Shown here one piece after another: positions 10,877 to 23,154 of a stretch of 64,000 bases of DNA. How positions within the stretch are numbered: the first letter of the stretch is position 1; every line of letters starts with the position of its first letter. Both the position numbers and the translations under genes were made by a program. The stretch is from Reticulascus tulasneorum (taxonomy: Eukaryota > Ascomycota > Sordariomycetes > Glomerellales > Reticulascaceae), in assembly GCA_001557505.1 (NCBI GenBank), contig LSAX01000005.1, positions 682,001 through 746,000 on the forward strand, written 5' to 3'. The notes beneath the pieces were generated by a model. That model did not search any database. It was given only the letters and a program-made list of their open reading frames with translations, and was not told the DNA's origin.

Positions 10877-12207
10877 ATGTCGACCGACATCAGCAACCTC
10901 CAACAACTGTTGGCTGATTTCTTCGACCGCACAGATCCATCTCTGCAGCTTAGCCCCTTGGACGTATTGGCCTTGCAAGCATTCCTGACTTCCCAAAATA
11001 GACGCGAAATGGCTTCAGCCGGCTATATTGACGAGACGGAGACCAGACTCGAGCTGGCTGCTAAAATCCACACCATATGTCGACGCGCCACAGGTGCTAC
11101 AATCACCAGGGAGAAGATGAGCGCAGCTGCTTTCTGGAGCATCTTGATGGTGCTCTCCATGCACCAGCTCCGGGCATTCCACGCTACCCTGCAAGCGTCC
11201 CCGGAGGATAAGTGGCTGGTCAAATCTCGAGTTTTCGACTTGATTAATGATCTCGCTCGGCTGGTGAGAATCTGTAAGTTTCGCCTTAGATGACGGAGAT
11301 GACCGAGTTGGCCTTGGCCTTGGTCCTGTTCCGACGCAGCTAACAAGACCATAGTCCTCACCCATGAGAGGGAGCAGTTCACTCCGAGCACGCCTGTGAA
11401 GCTTTCAGTGCTTCAGCGAGACAAACCGTCCAGAGATCAGGTGAGTGGCATCTTCCGCGCCCAAAGGGCAATAAATGCTTATCCTTATATTTTTGCCAGG
11501 CGTACATTCGCGACAAGGGTCTCTGCATCGTCACAGGAGCTCCGAACCCCGAAGTCTGCCACATCTTTCCATTCGCCTCACTCAAGCAGAAGGAAAAAAC
11601 ATTCTCAGCCTTGTCTCATATGTACCTTGTCTGGGACGCCGACGTCGTTGGCCGGCTCCAAGAGAAGCTCACTGAGAACAGTGGAGAAAACATTGTCGAT
11701 ACGGCCCAGAACATGATTTGTCTCACTCCACTGCTCCGCTACTGGTGGTCAAAGGGCCTGTTTGCTCTAGAACCAGTGGAGCACACCACTAAGGAATGCG
11801 ACGAAGCGGAGGCCGAAGAGGAACAGCCCAAAAGGAACCCGGAACAGTTGATTTCCATGGAGAAGGGGAAGGGGAAAAAGAAACGCAAACGTCAAATCTC
11901 CGGAATTAAACTAAGATTCCATTGGCTCAAAAGAACGAATATTACGTCGATGTTGAGCAGTGTGTCTGACTTTGGCTCCCGACCCGATTTCCTCCCCTGG
12001 GATGACACAACCAACATGATCCACAACGTAACGAGACGGCCTATTGATGACGGTGAAATCATCGAGGTTTTCAGCGAAGACGAGGACGAGCTTCCCGATT
12101 TCGAAATCCTCAAGCTACAGTGGGATTTGCTCCGAATGCATGCGCTTACCGGAGCTTCGGACCCGCGTGAGTACGAGTCGGACTCGGACGAAGCAACCAT
12201 GGCATAA
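10877..12207 (+). CDS. HNH nuclease-like domain protein
   Basis: Fungal stand-alone HNH-domain protein, function unknown. Exons 10877-11273, 11340-11440 and 11500-12207 give 401 aa. Residues 1-160 are helical without a known domain. The HNH-like core starts near residue 167 with DKGLCIVTGAPNPEVCHIFPF, where His187 sits at the first HNH position and Asn237 in NMICL at the middle one. The third position, usually His in this family's L-H-x-W motif, is Arg246 here (LLRYWW). A basic lysine run (KGKGKKKRKR) near 290 may be a nuclear signal, and the tail is acidic. Related genes are numerous in ascomycetes. Catalysis is uncertain. Confidence 0.8.
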
Positions 12208-12455
12208 TGTTGAGTCAGGTGACTAGTCATGTGGCTATTCAGGTGACTGCTATCGTCGCCTGCGGCAGAGGTCGCTAAGGGCGTCTTTGCATGTCGCTTG
12301 GCGGATCTGCCTTTACTGTGAGCACGAATATAATCTTGGAGAGTTGTCAGCATCAAGGCCGGATGAGAGGGACGGGGCGTGTAGATCAGCGTTGATCAGC
12401 ACCCTAACACAATGAACACAGCCTCCGTTTCCCTGCGGGGCCTTCCCAACCGTGC

Positions 12456-12500
12456 AAGTGGGTCGTAAAAAAAACATGGCCACTTTGCCATCTGGACATT
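12456..12500 (+). repeat. Repeat copy pairing with 10316-10356
   Basis: Begins CAAGTGGGTCGTAAAAA and continues through GGCCACTTTGCCATCTGGAC. It is the less AT-rich of the two copies. Confidence 0.4.
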
Positions 12501-12543
12501 CAAGTACTGTACGTACCATATCTTAGGTACCTAGGTAGGTAGA

Positions 12544-12627
12544 TATTCATGGGAATAATGTAATGAATATATCGTAAAATATCAAGAATATTCAAGTAGC
12601 TATTCATGGGATATTATAATGAATATA
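12544..12627 (+). repeat. Imperfect direct repeat, 57-base spacing
   Basis: TATTCATGGGAATAATGTAATGAATATAT-like sequence at 12544 is repeated with changes at 12601 (TATTCATGGGATATTATAAT). Very AT-rich, so it may be a decayed element or a simple local duplication. Confidence 0.45.
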
Positions 12628-13210
12628 TTAGTGAGTATATAGCAATGATTAGACTATTTGACAACTTACCAACACAATACTCTCCCAAGGAAAAGTTGCC
12701 TGCAACTGGCGAAAATGAACCTGCCATCTTTTCGTCAAAAGCGGCGCTGTTTTTCACAGCCAACTTGCCGTGCCAACCAGTGCCAGTCTTAAATGGGTGA
12801 GTGTATGTGGAATCAAGAGGACAAATCTCATGAGACTTGTAACACTCATTTGCTTGGCTTCGCTCGACCACATCTACAGGGATTGGATCCATCCTAGTGG
12901 GGGCCAAGCTTAGGGGCGAGTCTCGGCTGTAGCAGCATCTTATGAGCGGTAGGATTCGTCACTTGGAGGCCGGCCCTGATAGTGGAGCACTGTCATGCAG
13001 GTAAGCGCCGGGCGGTAATGGGGGCTTGTACCACCACGTACCACATAGTCAGAGTGACCTCTGCGGTGTGAGCTCAGGGATGAACCCCTGAAATGACTTT
13101 TCAAACGTCCATAGGAGATGGTACATAGTAGATTGATGCACTGATTAAATTTGAGTTGCAACGTTGTAGGCTTGCAAATCCCATAGATATTTTGCATTAG
13201 CAATAGCCGC

Positions 13211-15404
13211 TCATTTCCTGGGCCATACATCCACGAGACTGTCCATGGCATCCCAGAGAGCCTGATCTTCCTCTGTCCTGTCCAAGCAGCCAGCGGGATT
13301 TACACAACCGATCCATGGACGGTACTCAGGCTCGCACACGGTGCCTGGAGCGGGAAGAGTACCTTGCTGGAAGTACGCTCGAACTACCTTCGCTGTGCAT
13401 AGTGACGGATTCGAATAAGTACAATGGCCTTCGGTGTTCTGCTGCAGAACAACAGAGCCGGGGAACAGAGTTGAGACGTGATGAGCACTATTGATTGTCA
13501 GCGCCGGCTCAGAAACAAGAAAGATATATACTCGTCTCTGAAGGTGACTTACTTTCGAAGGGGAGTAACCGGGTCGTAGGTATTGCTGAGAAGAAGTAGA
13601 GGATGAGAGGTGTTCGCCGTCCACGGTCCTGGGGCACCATTAGCTACGTTGCATCACAGCGAGACTGAGCCATACCATCCAATCTCCAAGCCGGTCTCGC
13701 CTGCCAGTTTATGCAGTTCATTCTAATGGCGCTCCAAAATGATCCAAGCGCGTCGCTTTGTTCGCGCAGGACTGGGAAGTACTCCCGGAACTGATCTTTC
13801 GTTTGGTTACGGAGGTCAATTCCATCACTGCAAGCAATTGCAAACTTATACATGAGAGCTCCTTGATCCCTAACGCAGGCTTCGGAGAAGTCGCCATCTC
13901 GAAGACAGTCCTCGCTGAGTTCGAGAGGGCGAGATTCCCCAGCTGCCTTCAGGCGCGCCAGCCGCGTTCCATTGCCTGCATTCAACTCGGTTAGCAGGGA
14001 GACGAACGTTTCTGTCATTTTGCGCGTTTCGTAGAGGGCGACTGTGAGCACTTCCATAACATCGTTGAATGTAACTACGATTGGTCCATGAATCTCATTT
14101 GCGGCAACTGGGATTGGGCTATCGAGTAAGCTCCAGGTACCGCGTGCAATTCGAGAGGACACAACTGCCGCAGGGAGGCCAGGGATGTAAAAGGGGCACA
14201 CCTCGCCAGCCTGCTGGCAGTATTCAGCCCATCGCTGAATGATCTTGTCCGTGTCTTGCAAATTCTTCAGCCAATCTGCGGCGTAGTAGTCATCAGGGTC
14301 GACAACGCCATCAATAATGACGCGAGCCACCCGATCCGGATGCATGGTTGCAAAGGTCTGCCCCAGGATTGTGCCGTACGAGAAACCCCAGTACAAGAGC
14401 TTCTCAGCACCCTTCTGCCATCTGGTGCGCTCCAGTACCTGCAGGCGGTCCATGTCAGGAATCCTCGCTAGGGCGGGAGATGACAGGATTTTGCGAGCCT
14501 CATTTTCTCGCCATTCACCATGCTGTTCGATAATGGCAACGATGTCCTCCACCACCTGAGCGGTGTTGGCAAATTCGGCGATATTGGGCTCATCGCCGTG
14601 CTTTACAATGCAACTTTGACCGGCCGCCTTGCTCCGAGCCCAAGCGAGGTCGACGATGTGATCGGCCGTGCCATACAACCATTGACTTGGTTCCCCTGCT
14701 GCCCAATTCAACTCGGCTTGCTTGTTAGGGAAGCATTTGAGATGGGGCGTGGTGTTATTGACGCCACGGGGATCGAAGCTGATGATGTCGAAGTATTTCC
14801 CTTCAGAAACAGCGCTGAGAGATGGATGCTGTGGCGCATCCACCATAGTTTGGATGTACTTCCCTCCCGCCAAGATCTGGTAGACGCCGGAGTTTCCGGG
14901 CCCACCCGGATTCAGGACAATTACGCCGCCATAGCGTGGATCGGTTACAGGAACCTTGGCGGGAACCTTAATGATGGCCACAGCGACGCGGGCTGGATTC
15001 GACGTGTCGTTCCAATTGATCGGGACAGACAATCGCGCGCACTGGAAGGCGCCAAAGCACGGGTGGTAAGACAGGGCGGCCGAGGCATCCGCCTGCGGGT
15101 GTGAGTGTTAGCTTTGACGATGCGTTTTTGCCGCACTTAATTCCTGGGCACTCGCCTTGAGCCAATCAAACTGGGCATGAGCTTCGACAGGCGGCTCTTC
15201 CGGTTGCGTGTGACAGGATGGCAGGATCCAGGATCCAGGGCTGACCCAATTCGATGAGGAGAGAAATAACAGTAGGACAAATGTGAGACAGACTGTCATC
15301 TGAAGCCAGTGACGTTTGCCCATGCCTTTGGACGATCGTCGATTGTCGGCATGGGATCGAGCGCTGGCTAGCAGCAAAGTGGTCTTTTCCTCGACGAGAG
15401 CCAT
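13211..15404 (-). CDS. Membrane-anchored alpha/beta hydrolase, peptidase S33 / tripeptidyl aminopeptidase type
   Basis: Predicted serine hydrolase with TAP-like C-terminal domain; probable substrates are peptides. Exons 15404-15156, 15092-13676, 13628-13553 and 13487-13211 give 672 aa. A single hydrophobic segment near residues 34-52 follows a basic stretch, so it should be a type II membrane protein or use an uncleaved signal. The hydrolase core has the family motif CFGAFQCARLSVPINW, an oxyanion NPGGPGNSG, and the nucleophile elbow GFSYGT with Ser about 321. The C-terminal part has NTYDPVTPLRNAHH and the catalytic His in EGHCTY. Intron 1 uses a GC donor (AAG|GCGAGT), the only one that keeps frame. 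Confidence 0.85.
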
Positions 15405-16548
15405 GATTGATTGATTCTAAGGCGGCTTGGCTTCCGTGGCGTCTAGAACCAAGAAACATGGCAGCGAAATGTTCGCGACCGTCTGCTTACTACGTGCTGG
15501 GAGCTGGTGGAGCTTGGATATTAGACCCCACCACAGCGACCTACCGCGTAGTAAGATGGGGGCATCGAAGGATTCCGTAATGTCACAGCATTGTCCACTC
15601 ATACGCAATGAATGCTCCATCAACACGTCTGCCTACTGCGGAGATCATCCTTGGAAGAGGTTAACCGGAAAATGGCCACAAAACATCAGCTTTGCACGTT
15701 CAACCTAGATTTCTGACGCCATCGCCATAGAGTCTAGGCTCGGCGCACTTATTAATTCGTGCACCCATCCTTCGCCGAGAGTTCAAGAGTCCAGCTGTGA
15801 CGCAGACGGTTTCGGCTCAGGCACTAGCCAAGGCTACTATTAAGATGGGCTCAGGAATCCTGACTTGATAATTGGCCTAGTGAACCCACAAATTCCAAGA
15901 GGCAAGCGGGCGCCAGTGATGCCCATTCAGCTTTATTTTGTCTGCTGTCAGTCTCGGTACTATGGGACTTGCAAACATAAGTTCATCAAGAACGGGGATA
16001 TGAGCTCCACTCCACACACATTGCAGGGCTGATCTCCGCCTTACCACGTAGTAGTGGTGTTTACTGGAATCGGTCGGACTTTGATGGAGATAGGTACGGG
16101 CTACGAAGGATCGTACAGAAGACCCGAACATACTCGGGTCGCAGTACCATTGGGCCAACCAAGGTCGCCCAAATTGCGCCCACGCATTGTTGTACGACCA
16201 TGCCTTGCAGATCCCCCGTGTGCCAGATCACCCGAAAGTACATGTACCGGTTTCATACAGAAATTATACCCTACGAGTAACCTGGGGACCAGTGTAAGCC
16301 GCTAAAATACGCCGCAGACTTGCTTGGCGATCCTTCGGGCGGCGCAGCGATCGATCCTTGCCTCATTCTCGTCTCAAGGTAGCCGCTGGTGTAGGTCCAC
16401 TGGGATCCTCCATGCTCACAAACCGCAATTAAGTCTTTAGTCTTGCCCCCATCCCGTGCAGGGTGACCCATTGCCTTCCTTTTCTTCCTTTCGTCCCTCT
16501 TCGCCAAAAAGTTCGCGACTTCCAATCCGTTTTCGTGACCACGGCAAG
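15405..16548. promoter_or_regulatory. Divergent intergenic region
   Basis: Lies between the start of the S33-type gene (left) and the lectin-like gene (right), so it holds both promoters. No coding region is supported; short frames here match nothing. Confidence 0.4.
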
Positions 16549-17575
16549 ATGGCCCAAATAGACAGCAACACATGGTACTTCGTATCAGAAGGTCGCGTCG
16601 CCTCGACAAACGAAACGTTTGTAAACTGCCTGCAGAGCCGGCCCGAAGGTCTTAGAGTTTTTGAACTGGTTGGACAAGCATGGCAGTTCCAGCCGGTTGA
16701 CGGCATAGTAGGACGATACTCGCTGCGAACCAATACTTCGGGGCCAACCCAGCAATTATCGGCGTGTCTTGACCGAGAGGAAGAGGATGCAAGCAAGACG
16801 ATTGCATGCCTGGCTCGATCGAGCGGCGACGATGGCCAAAAATGGGATATTCAGGACTGGGGGGATGGGACACTGAAAGTCCGCAATTCCGCAAATGGAA
16901 CCGGCTATGTGCTCGACGTGCATCGAGGCGCCGGCCTATTCATGTCGAGCCAGATAGAGAGCGACGACGTGGAGGTCAGATTCCCTGCTCAGCACTGGAT
17001 TCTCCAGAGCGACCGGCCCGTCAGCGATGGGGCTTACTCAACGACTTTCACCAACGTAAGTTTTTCAAATAATACTGCAGAATGGATGATGAACTAACAT
17101 AGCAAAGTTGCCTGCGGGACCAGCAACAACAAGTTCATCAACTTCGGCATCGAGAACAGATGCTGGTACTACAACAGGCTCAAGCACATCCACATCCCGA
17201 CCGTCTAGTTCAGGCTCGTCCGGGGGTCTGTCTCCCGGGGCTGCAGCCGGTATTGGTGTTGGTGTATCGTTACTTGTGGTTGGGATCGTGGCTGGAGCCA
17301 TCTTCATGTGGTGGAGGCGTCGAAAGCAGACCAAACAACCCGGCACAATTGATCCGACGACCCCATCAACAATGCAGCAATCCCTAGCTCCGTACAGTCC
17401 CAACCCACCTGAAATGAAACCATATGGCGTTGGCCATTATGGCCAATACGACCAGCAACCGCCCGTTGCTGCCTACGCCCCGCCTCAGATCCACGAAGCA
17501 CCGGCCGAGGAACATCATTACGAGCTGGACAGTGGCCAAACACGGACGCCGGACGGGACAAACCCAAGACTTTGA
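16549..17575 (+). CDS. Ricin-B-lectin-like single-pass membrane protein
   Basis: Likely surface or endomembrane protein that could bind carbohydrate. Exons 16549-17055 and 17108-17575 give 324 aa. Residues about 1-160 look like one beta-trefoil domain (WYFVSEG, WDIQDWGDGTLKVRN, GYVLDVHRG, QHWIL). A Ser/Thr-rich linker of about 45 residues follows, then a Gly-rich membrane helix (AAGIGVGVSLLVVGIVAGAIF) with a basic stop-transfer RRRK. The tail is Pro/Tyr/Gln-rich. This layout is like fungal wall-stress sensors and mid2-like proteins, with the sensor replaced by a trefoil. No clear N-terminal signal peptide is seen, so the topology is uncertain. Confidence 0.75.
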
Positions 17576-18577
17576 TAGGATGAGAACAATTTACTATGTT
17601 CAAGCGTGCGTGCCCCTTTTTGGCACAGCAGGAAATGGGTCTTGGGAATGATCGAGACTGCACAACATTATGCCGATCCATATGGTCGGAAATAATACAG
17701 GGCGTATTTGCTTCTTGGTGTTGGGGATCTTGGATGCTACAATCCATACACGCTGAATACCACAGCGGACGGACGGCTTATTGCAGGGTAAAATGCAAAA
17801 TTAGATAAGAATTGAGTTTGATAACCTTGCCTGCCTTGGCAGTAGCCGATATGTGAATGTAATCTATTTGAAAGAGGATTGCTAAGATGCGCAGCCCCCA
17901 TTCAGCGGGATATTTCAACCCGAGGTCTTTATTATAGCATTCATAAGCAAGAATGATACCTGTTGGGTCTGCTGGTTAGGCAGGCGCGCGGCAAGTGAGA
18001 CAGACTGCAGCTGACCACCCGTAGCCTATCAATCGGCCACAGTGTTAGACGCTGGTAAGCGAGTACCAACACGGGTGTATAGGTACGTGAGTAGAAGAAA
18101 GCCACTCAAATGATGGGGCGAAAAGTGCGGTACGCATCTATGGCTGCTCTGTGACTAGAGGGTTACCACAAGGACAGTGTGTTGTTGGGTAAGTAATTAA
18201 TATGCCCAGTCTTTCGGTCTCCAACCAGCAGCCTCACTTGAATAACGAGAAATAGTTACGATCTCGGATACACCTACATGAGTATTGAGAAGAACACGCT
18301 AGTCGTCTGGGGCGTTAAGACATGGGAGGCAATTAATCCTGTTCAAAGAAGCGCTATCATACTCGTCGCTCGGATGTCTAGAGCGTGAAGTTCACTCCGA
18401 ATGTGTTCTATTATTGAGTTGACTTGATGATAGGCTCATCAGCGTATACCTAGACAAGGTTATGCCTAACAAGAATCTCGTGGAAACCAATTCGTGCTAG
18501 TGACTGAGATGTGAGACCGCGGACTTCATCGTACTCGACTTTCTCTCTTGACTCCCCCTAAATGGACAGCCACCAAG
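17576..18577. other. Convergent intergenic region
   Basis: 3' flanks of the lectin-like gene and the GNAT gene. About 1 kb with no supported gene, repeat or RNA. Confidence 0.4.
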
Positions 18578-19324
18578 CTACCGCTTGAGGAGAAAGCTTT
18601 TGCGATGCGGCTCCTCAAACCCATAGCCAGAAACACTATTCTCGACGCTGCGCAGTAGTTCAAACCCCAATCTCTCATACATCGTCTGACCGGCCACAGT
18701 TGCCATGACGAAAACCTTCATTCCAGCCTTGTCAGCCTGTTCTAAGCCTTTTTTGACAAGAGCAGATGCAACCCCCTTGCGTCCATGATCTGGCCGGACT
18801 GCGAGGTAGTCGATGACTTGTCCGAAGTTAGCTCAACCGAGAATACGAGGAAACCCTTTGAACATACCAAGAAATGGCCCTTCCTGAGTACCTAAAACTT
18901 CATTCTCGGCTCGCTCAAGAGGATTCCCCAGCGCCTTTTGCAGACTACGGTTCATTCCTAGCATTCCCCCATTCTTGATTTTCGATTGCCAATTCGCCTG
19001 ATAAGTTTGCGCTTCCTCAGGAGTGGGTGCCGGGACCTGCGCCTCGAGCCATGTGATGCGGTCATCGCCATCCGGGATAATCCAGCGTCCGTAACCGATG
19101 ACTTCGCCAGTAGCATCGTCAACCGCCTTGAGATGACGCGTTTTGTCCCTGCCGCTTACCATGTTATGAGGCATACGGACAGCGGCGTCCTCGATGATTT
19201 CAGTCAGGGGCTTGGTGCCCCACATGGCACGCCAGTGGAGGTCGGTTTCGTAGAACGCCGTCATGTTCGTTCTGGCTATCCCCGGCGCATCGGCCGGTGT
19301 GATTCCAGAAATTGTGAACGACAT
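18578..19324 (-). CDS. GNAT-family N-acetyltransferase
   Basis: Predicted acetyl-CoA-dependent acetyltransferase; substrate unknown. Exons 19324-18868 and 18816-18578 give 231 aa. The intron has a perfect CTAAC branch site and its removal joins GPFL to VIDYLAVRPDHGRKGVASAL, the acetyl-CoA pyrophosphate-binding motif of the family. C-terminal signature YERLGFELL follows. The first ATG in frame (MSFTISG) is taken as start because the upstream in-frame codon is TTG. Fungal homologues are often annotated as puromycin-like or general GNAT enzymes. Confidence 0.85.
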
Positions 19325-21290
19325 ATTGCTTGCGATCAAGCTTGAGACAGCTTAGGACGTTGACGAATGAGTAGACGGAATGTTCAGGTGTGTCGCGTTT
19401 GAATGTTGGATCGATATCACATCGTGGAACAAAAGCAGTGAGCTTCTACAAGCCTTTTATCATCTCTCCGTGCCGCCAATTTTGATTTGCATCTTGTCCG
19501 TTGACTGGGTATCCCTGGTCTCGCTGCCCATGCTGCGGTTGTATCTTCGACGTGTCCATAGTGAACCCCTTCTGATTTCGTTGATTGATTGATAATCAAA
19601 GCGAAACTGTGTCAAGTTCTGGAGATCAGGAATCCAGGCGATGTATCAAACTCTCAAGGCAGCAACTTTTGCTCAGTAGTATTTTGGTGGGACGGCGCCG
19701 ATATGGATCTGGAGTAGAGCACACGATTGCCTAATAAGGAAATGACACAGAGTCATCGATGCGGGCCTATTGCCAAGGGTCGGACATGTGGGAAGCTATT
19801 TGGCGTGGGGTGACACTGTGTCACGAACAAAAGTTCTCGTCGATGGGGGGGGGCTCCTCAGCGCATCCACACTGCTGCCAGGATGCACAGCCGGACTTAT
19901 CAACAGGGGCGGAGATGTGTCATCATCTGGCTTCCGATTCTTATCGATTCCCGTTCGTTGACGAAATATCTGTTGCTGGCGATCACTGGAAGTTCGTGCT
20001 ACTGAACGAGAAGGGATGAAAGTGCCGTTGGGCGATCGAACTACGAAACCAGGCCCGGGCAAAAATGAATCGTTCAAAGCTATGACTTGGGAATAAAGCC
20101 AATATGGATTAACCCACCAAGCACGCCACCTGTATTTATGTAGAACCCGACTGGATATCTCTTTTCTCTGCAGCCTATATGATAATCAAATATTTGATCT
20201 ACAAGTGTTGCCCATTCCGTCGGTCCCTTTGATGATCTGCACTCCCAGCGGGAATGGGAATCACAGGTCCGGCCCGTGACAGTGGAGGTGAATGGACGGC
20301 TCACGCTGTTTCTCGTTGAGCGACGCCTTTAACGTCTCTATTATTGTCGTGGCACCCACTACCGTCAAGCCATCGTTCGGAAACGTCGTGCTTCCCCACC
20401 ACTGGTGGCTTTATCTCTCGACCATTTTCCAATAGCAGGTGTCCTATTGCACGTCCAGACAGCGACATATCTGCAGGATTGAGACAATGGCATGTCAACA
20501 CCACCAACAGCTTCACACCCGCATGGATTCGGCAGAGGACTGGTGCTCGAGACCCAATCAGACCCGCATGAGGCTGAAGGCAAAGACGCGGATGAGTAGG
20601 TAAACCTAGCCGACAGACACCAAATGGGCCACCAAAGCCAGGGAAGAGAGATAAATCCGAATCCCCGGCCAAGCAAAAGTCGTCCACATTCGCGAGACGT
20701 CTGCCGGATTCGAAAAGCCGCCCACGCCACCAACCAAGAGCCCGGTCAGGCAATTCCTTGTCCCGTTCAGCCATTCTGGCTAGCCTGCTGCTGTGGTGCC
20801 GTCTTTCGTCACCACATCCAGACGAACATGTCGGGAGACAAAGTACGAATAGGGTCTAATTCCCTTGTCAATCCACGTGGCTACAGCGGCCGATTGGCCT
20901 GTTCATACTTAAGCTCGCCGGCTCCGGCCGCTAGCACCCGCCGATGGCTGCAAACTTGGTGTACCAGAGAGCATGACAGCGGCATGGGTACGTCCGTAGG
21001 TGTCCTGCTGTAGGTGGTGCGAATGAGAGGGGCTCGCAGTGACAAGACTGCTGCAGCTGCAGCTGCATCTCGTAGTTTTGGGGTTGAATCCGAACCTGAA
21101 AAGGACAAAGAGAGTAGGCTTTGAAAGAGTTACCATTTAGCCACGTCTATCAGTGAACGTTCCCTACATATCTTCCTGGGGTCGTCCTTGGCCTCTAAAT
21201 GGGAATAAATACTCCCTGAACCACCCTTGCCAACCCCCAGCATCCATCCCCGTCGCCCAGTTTTATTATCTACCCAAGCTTACTGCCAGA
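19325..21290. other. 2 kb divergent intergenic region
   Basis: Largest early gap. A 157-codon minus-strand open frame (20301-20774) and others have no recognisable content and odd composition, so they are not called. A short PstI-like CTGCAGCTGCAGCTGCAT run lies near 21050. Nothing else stands out. Confidence 0.4.
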
Positions 21291-22302
21291 ATGCCACGCT
21301 ATATTGACTCCCTGCCAGTGCCGGAAAATCCACTAGAAAAGAAGATTATCGTACTCAGCTTTGGCAGGTCCGGGAGGCACCATCGAGCGTCAGCGTTTCG
21401 TGCTTTGCTGACGTATGCACAGGAATGGAACATTTGGGCTCTACAAAGCCTTCAAAATTCTGGGATACAAATCGTATCACTTCGCCGAGTGCTTCTACAA
21501 TGGCATCCCTCACGTGAAGATGGTCTCGGAGGCCTTGCAGGCGAAATACTTTGGTCAAGGAGAACCATTTGGCCGGGAAGAGTTTGACAAATGGCTGAAG
21601 GATTACAACGTACGCTGCTCTGCGATAACATTGCCATCTCTTTATTAATGTTAAGGCCACTAGGCACTTACCGATGTCCCGACCTTCTTCATCCCCGATT
21701 TGGTCGCTGCTTATCCTGATGCCAATTTCATCCTCACAGTCCGAGAGCCCGCTGCTTGGCTACGTTCCATTCACAAATCTTTTGTGCCATTGCAGAAAGC
21801 GAAGGACACCTTCCCCCTCTGGTATATTCGCTGTATTGAGCCTTTCACCTATCGGTTCTTCAACATGACGGACTTGCTCACCCGCATTATGTGGAGAGAC
21901 GTGCCCGAGTATGAGGGGCCTGAGGCGGATAACCGGCTGCTAACAACGTATGCTGAACAGTAAGTCTCTGTGTATTAAAGAGATCAAACCCCTCCCATAT
22001 TGCCGTTGAAATTGCCTGCTGACTCGGACATCATCAGCAACGAACAGGCGTTGAAGGCGGTGCCGTCGGACAAGCTTCTGGTCATCAAGTTGGAAGATGG
22101 CCTGGGATGGGAGCAGATTTGTCCTTTCCTTGGCCATAAGATCCCGGATGTTCCGTATCCTCGTGGAAATGATCCCAACGAGTTCGCCAAGTTGACCGAA
22201 AGCTTCATGTTGATGAACTGGAAGAAGACTTTTGCTACATATGCCTCGGTCTTGCTTCCCACTGTCGTTGCTAGTGTGTGGTACTTTAGATACTACAAGT
22301 GA
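21291..22302 (+). CDS. Sulfotransferase-like P-loop protein with C-terminal membrane tail
   Basis: Member of the fungal/animal sulfotransferase family 4 (often mis-named NAD-dependent epimerase). Exons 21291-21367, 21423-21609, 21664-21959 and 22038-22302 give 274 aa. The nucleotide (PAPS) loop is created by the first splice: LSFGR|NGTFGLYKAFKILGY. Further family blocks are FFIPDLVAAYPDANFILTVREPAAWLRS and HNEQALKAVPSDKLL..KLEDGLGWEQICPFLG. The end is hydrophobic (VLLPTVVASVWYF) with a basic last residue, suggesting a tail anchor. Substrate unknown. Confidence 0.87.
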
Positions 22303-23154
22303 CTATTCCATTCCATTCGTATTGCGCTTGGTAGGATGTGACTTGATTTGGGGATGGGATTGGCTGGCGGCAGACACTGGAAGGCATCTTACCTCACATG
22401 TAGCAGATAGGAGATCTGTATTGATCTGGGGCAGGCTTTCCCTAAAATCTGATAGGCATTTATACCTTGAATCTGTACAAGAACTTCGACGTCTGCTGTT
22501 GATCTTTCGAAAGCGCCATAATCATCTCATAGAACCGCATTCGGCTGGCGGTTGGCATGTGTGGGTTTGAGCTCAAGCTCACGGTCAGCGTCATCGGTAT
22601 GCCGCAGTGGACAGACGAAAAGGATCACCTTCGTCCGTTATATGACCGGTTGGGGGGAGCACAGGTTGGCGCGATCAACAAGCAAGCCGCCGTGAAAATC
22701 CAGCCAGAGCCATACTGATTAGCACGGGGGCGTCGAGGCGAGCTTAAGACACCTCTGGCATGTAAGTACCGGTCAGATTGGTTGGCTGAAGGCTGGAGAT
22801 GGGTGTTGTACTACTACGAAGTTGCTATTGCTTTTATAGTCCCCGGATGAGCCATACATTCTGAAGGGCGTTTCCATGTTGCAAGTATCCAGAACAAGTG
22901 CGATCGAAGGATGCTGCACAATCGCGGGTGGCCTACCGAGTAACAGTGAGTAACTGGGATCCATGCTTTTCGCCAGAGTCCTTCTACCCGTCACAGCCAT
23001 TGCGTAACCAGGAGCTTTTAGTAACGTATTTGGCTTCTAAGCTGCTTTACCTGGTCCGACTTCAACTTTCTCCGCTGATATCCCTGCGGTGCTGATGGCG
23101 GACTGGATAAGCTGAGCAATAAGCACGGCCTCACGCTGTTCCCTAACATCACTC
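22303..23154. other. Convergent intergenic region
   Basis: 3' flanks of the sulfotransferase-like gene and the frameshifted gene to its right. No supported gene. Confidence 0.4.

Larger units (their letters stand above)
12208..13210. other. 1 kb gene-free stretch, AT-rich repeats
   Basis: Between the HNH gene and the converging S33-type hydrolase gene. Contains the repeat at 12456-12500 and an AT-rich duplicated motif at 12544-12627. No gene is supported. Confidence 0.45.

Noticed and set aside
14520..15104. 194-codon plus-strand open frame
   Set aside because: Antisense shadow of the S33-type hydrolase gene, with no recognisable content.
20301..20774. 157-codon minus-strand open frame
   Set aside because: No homology I can see, no splice-supported extension, and overlapping frames in other phases of similar length.
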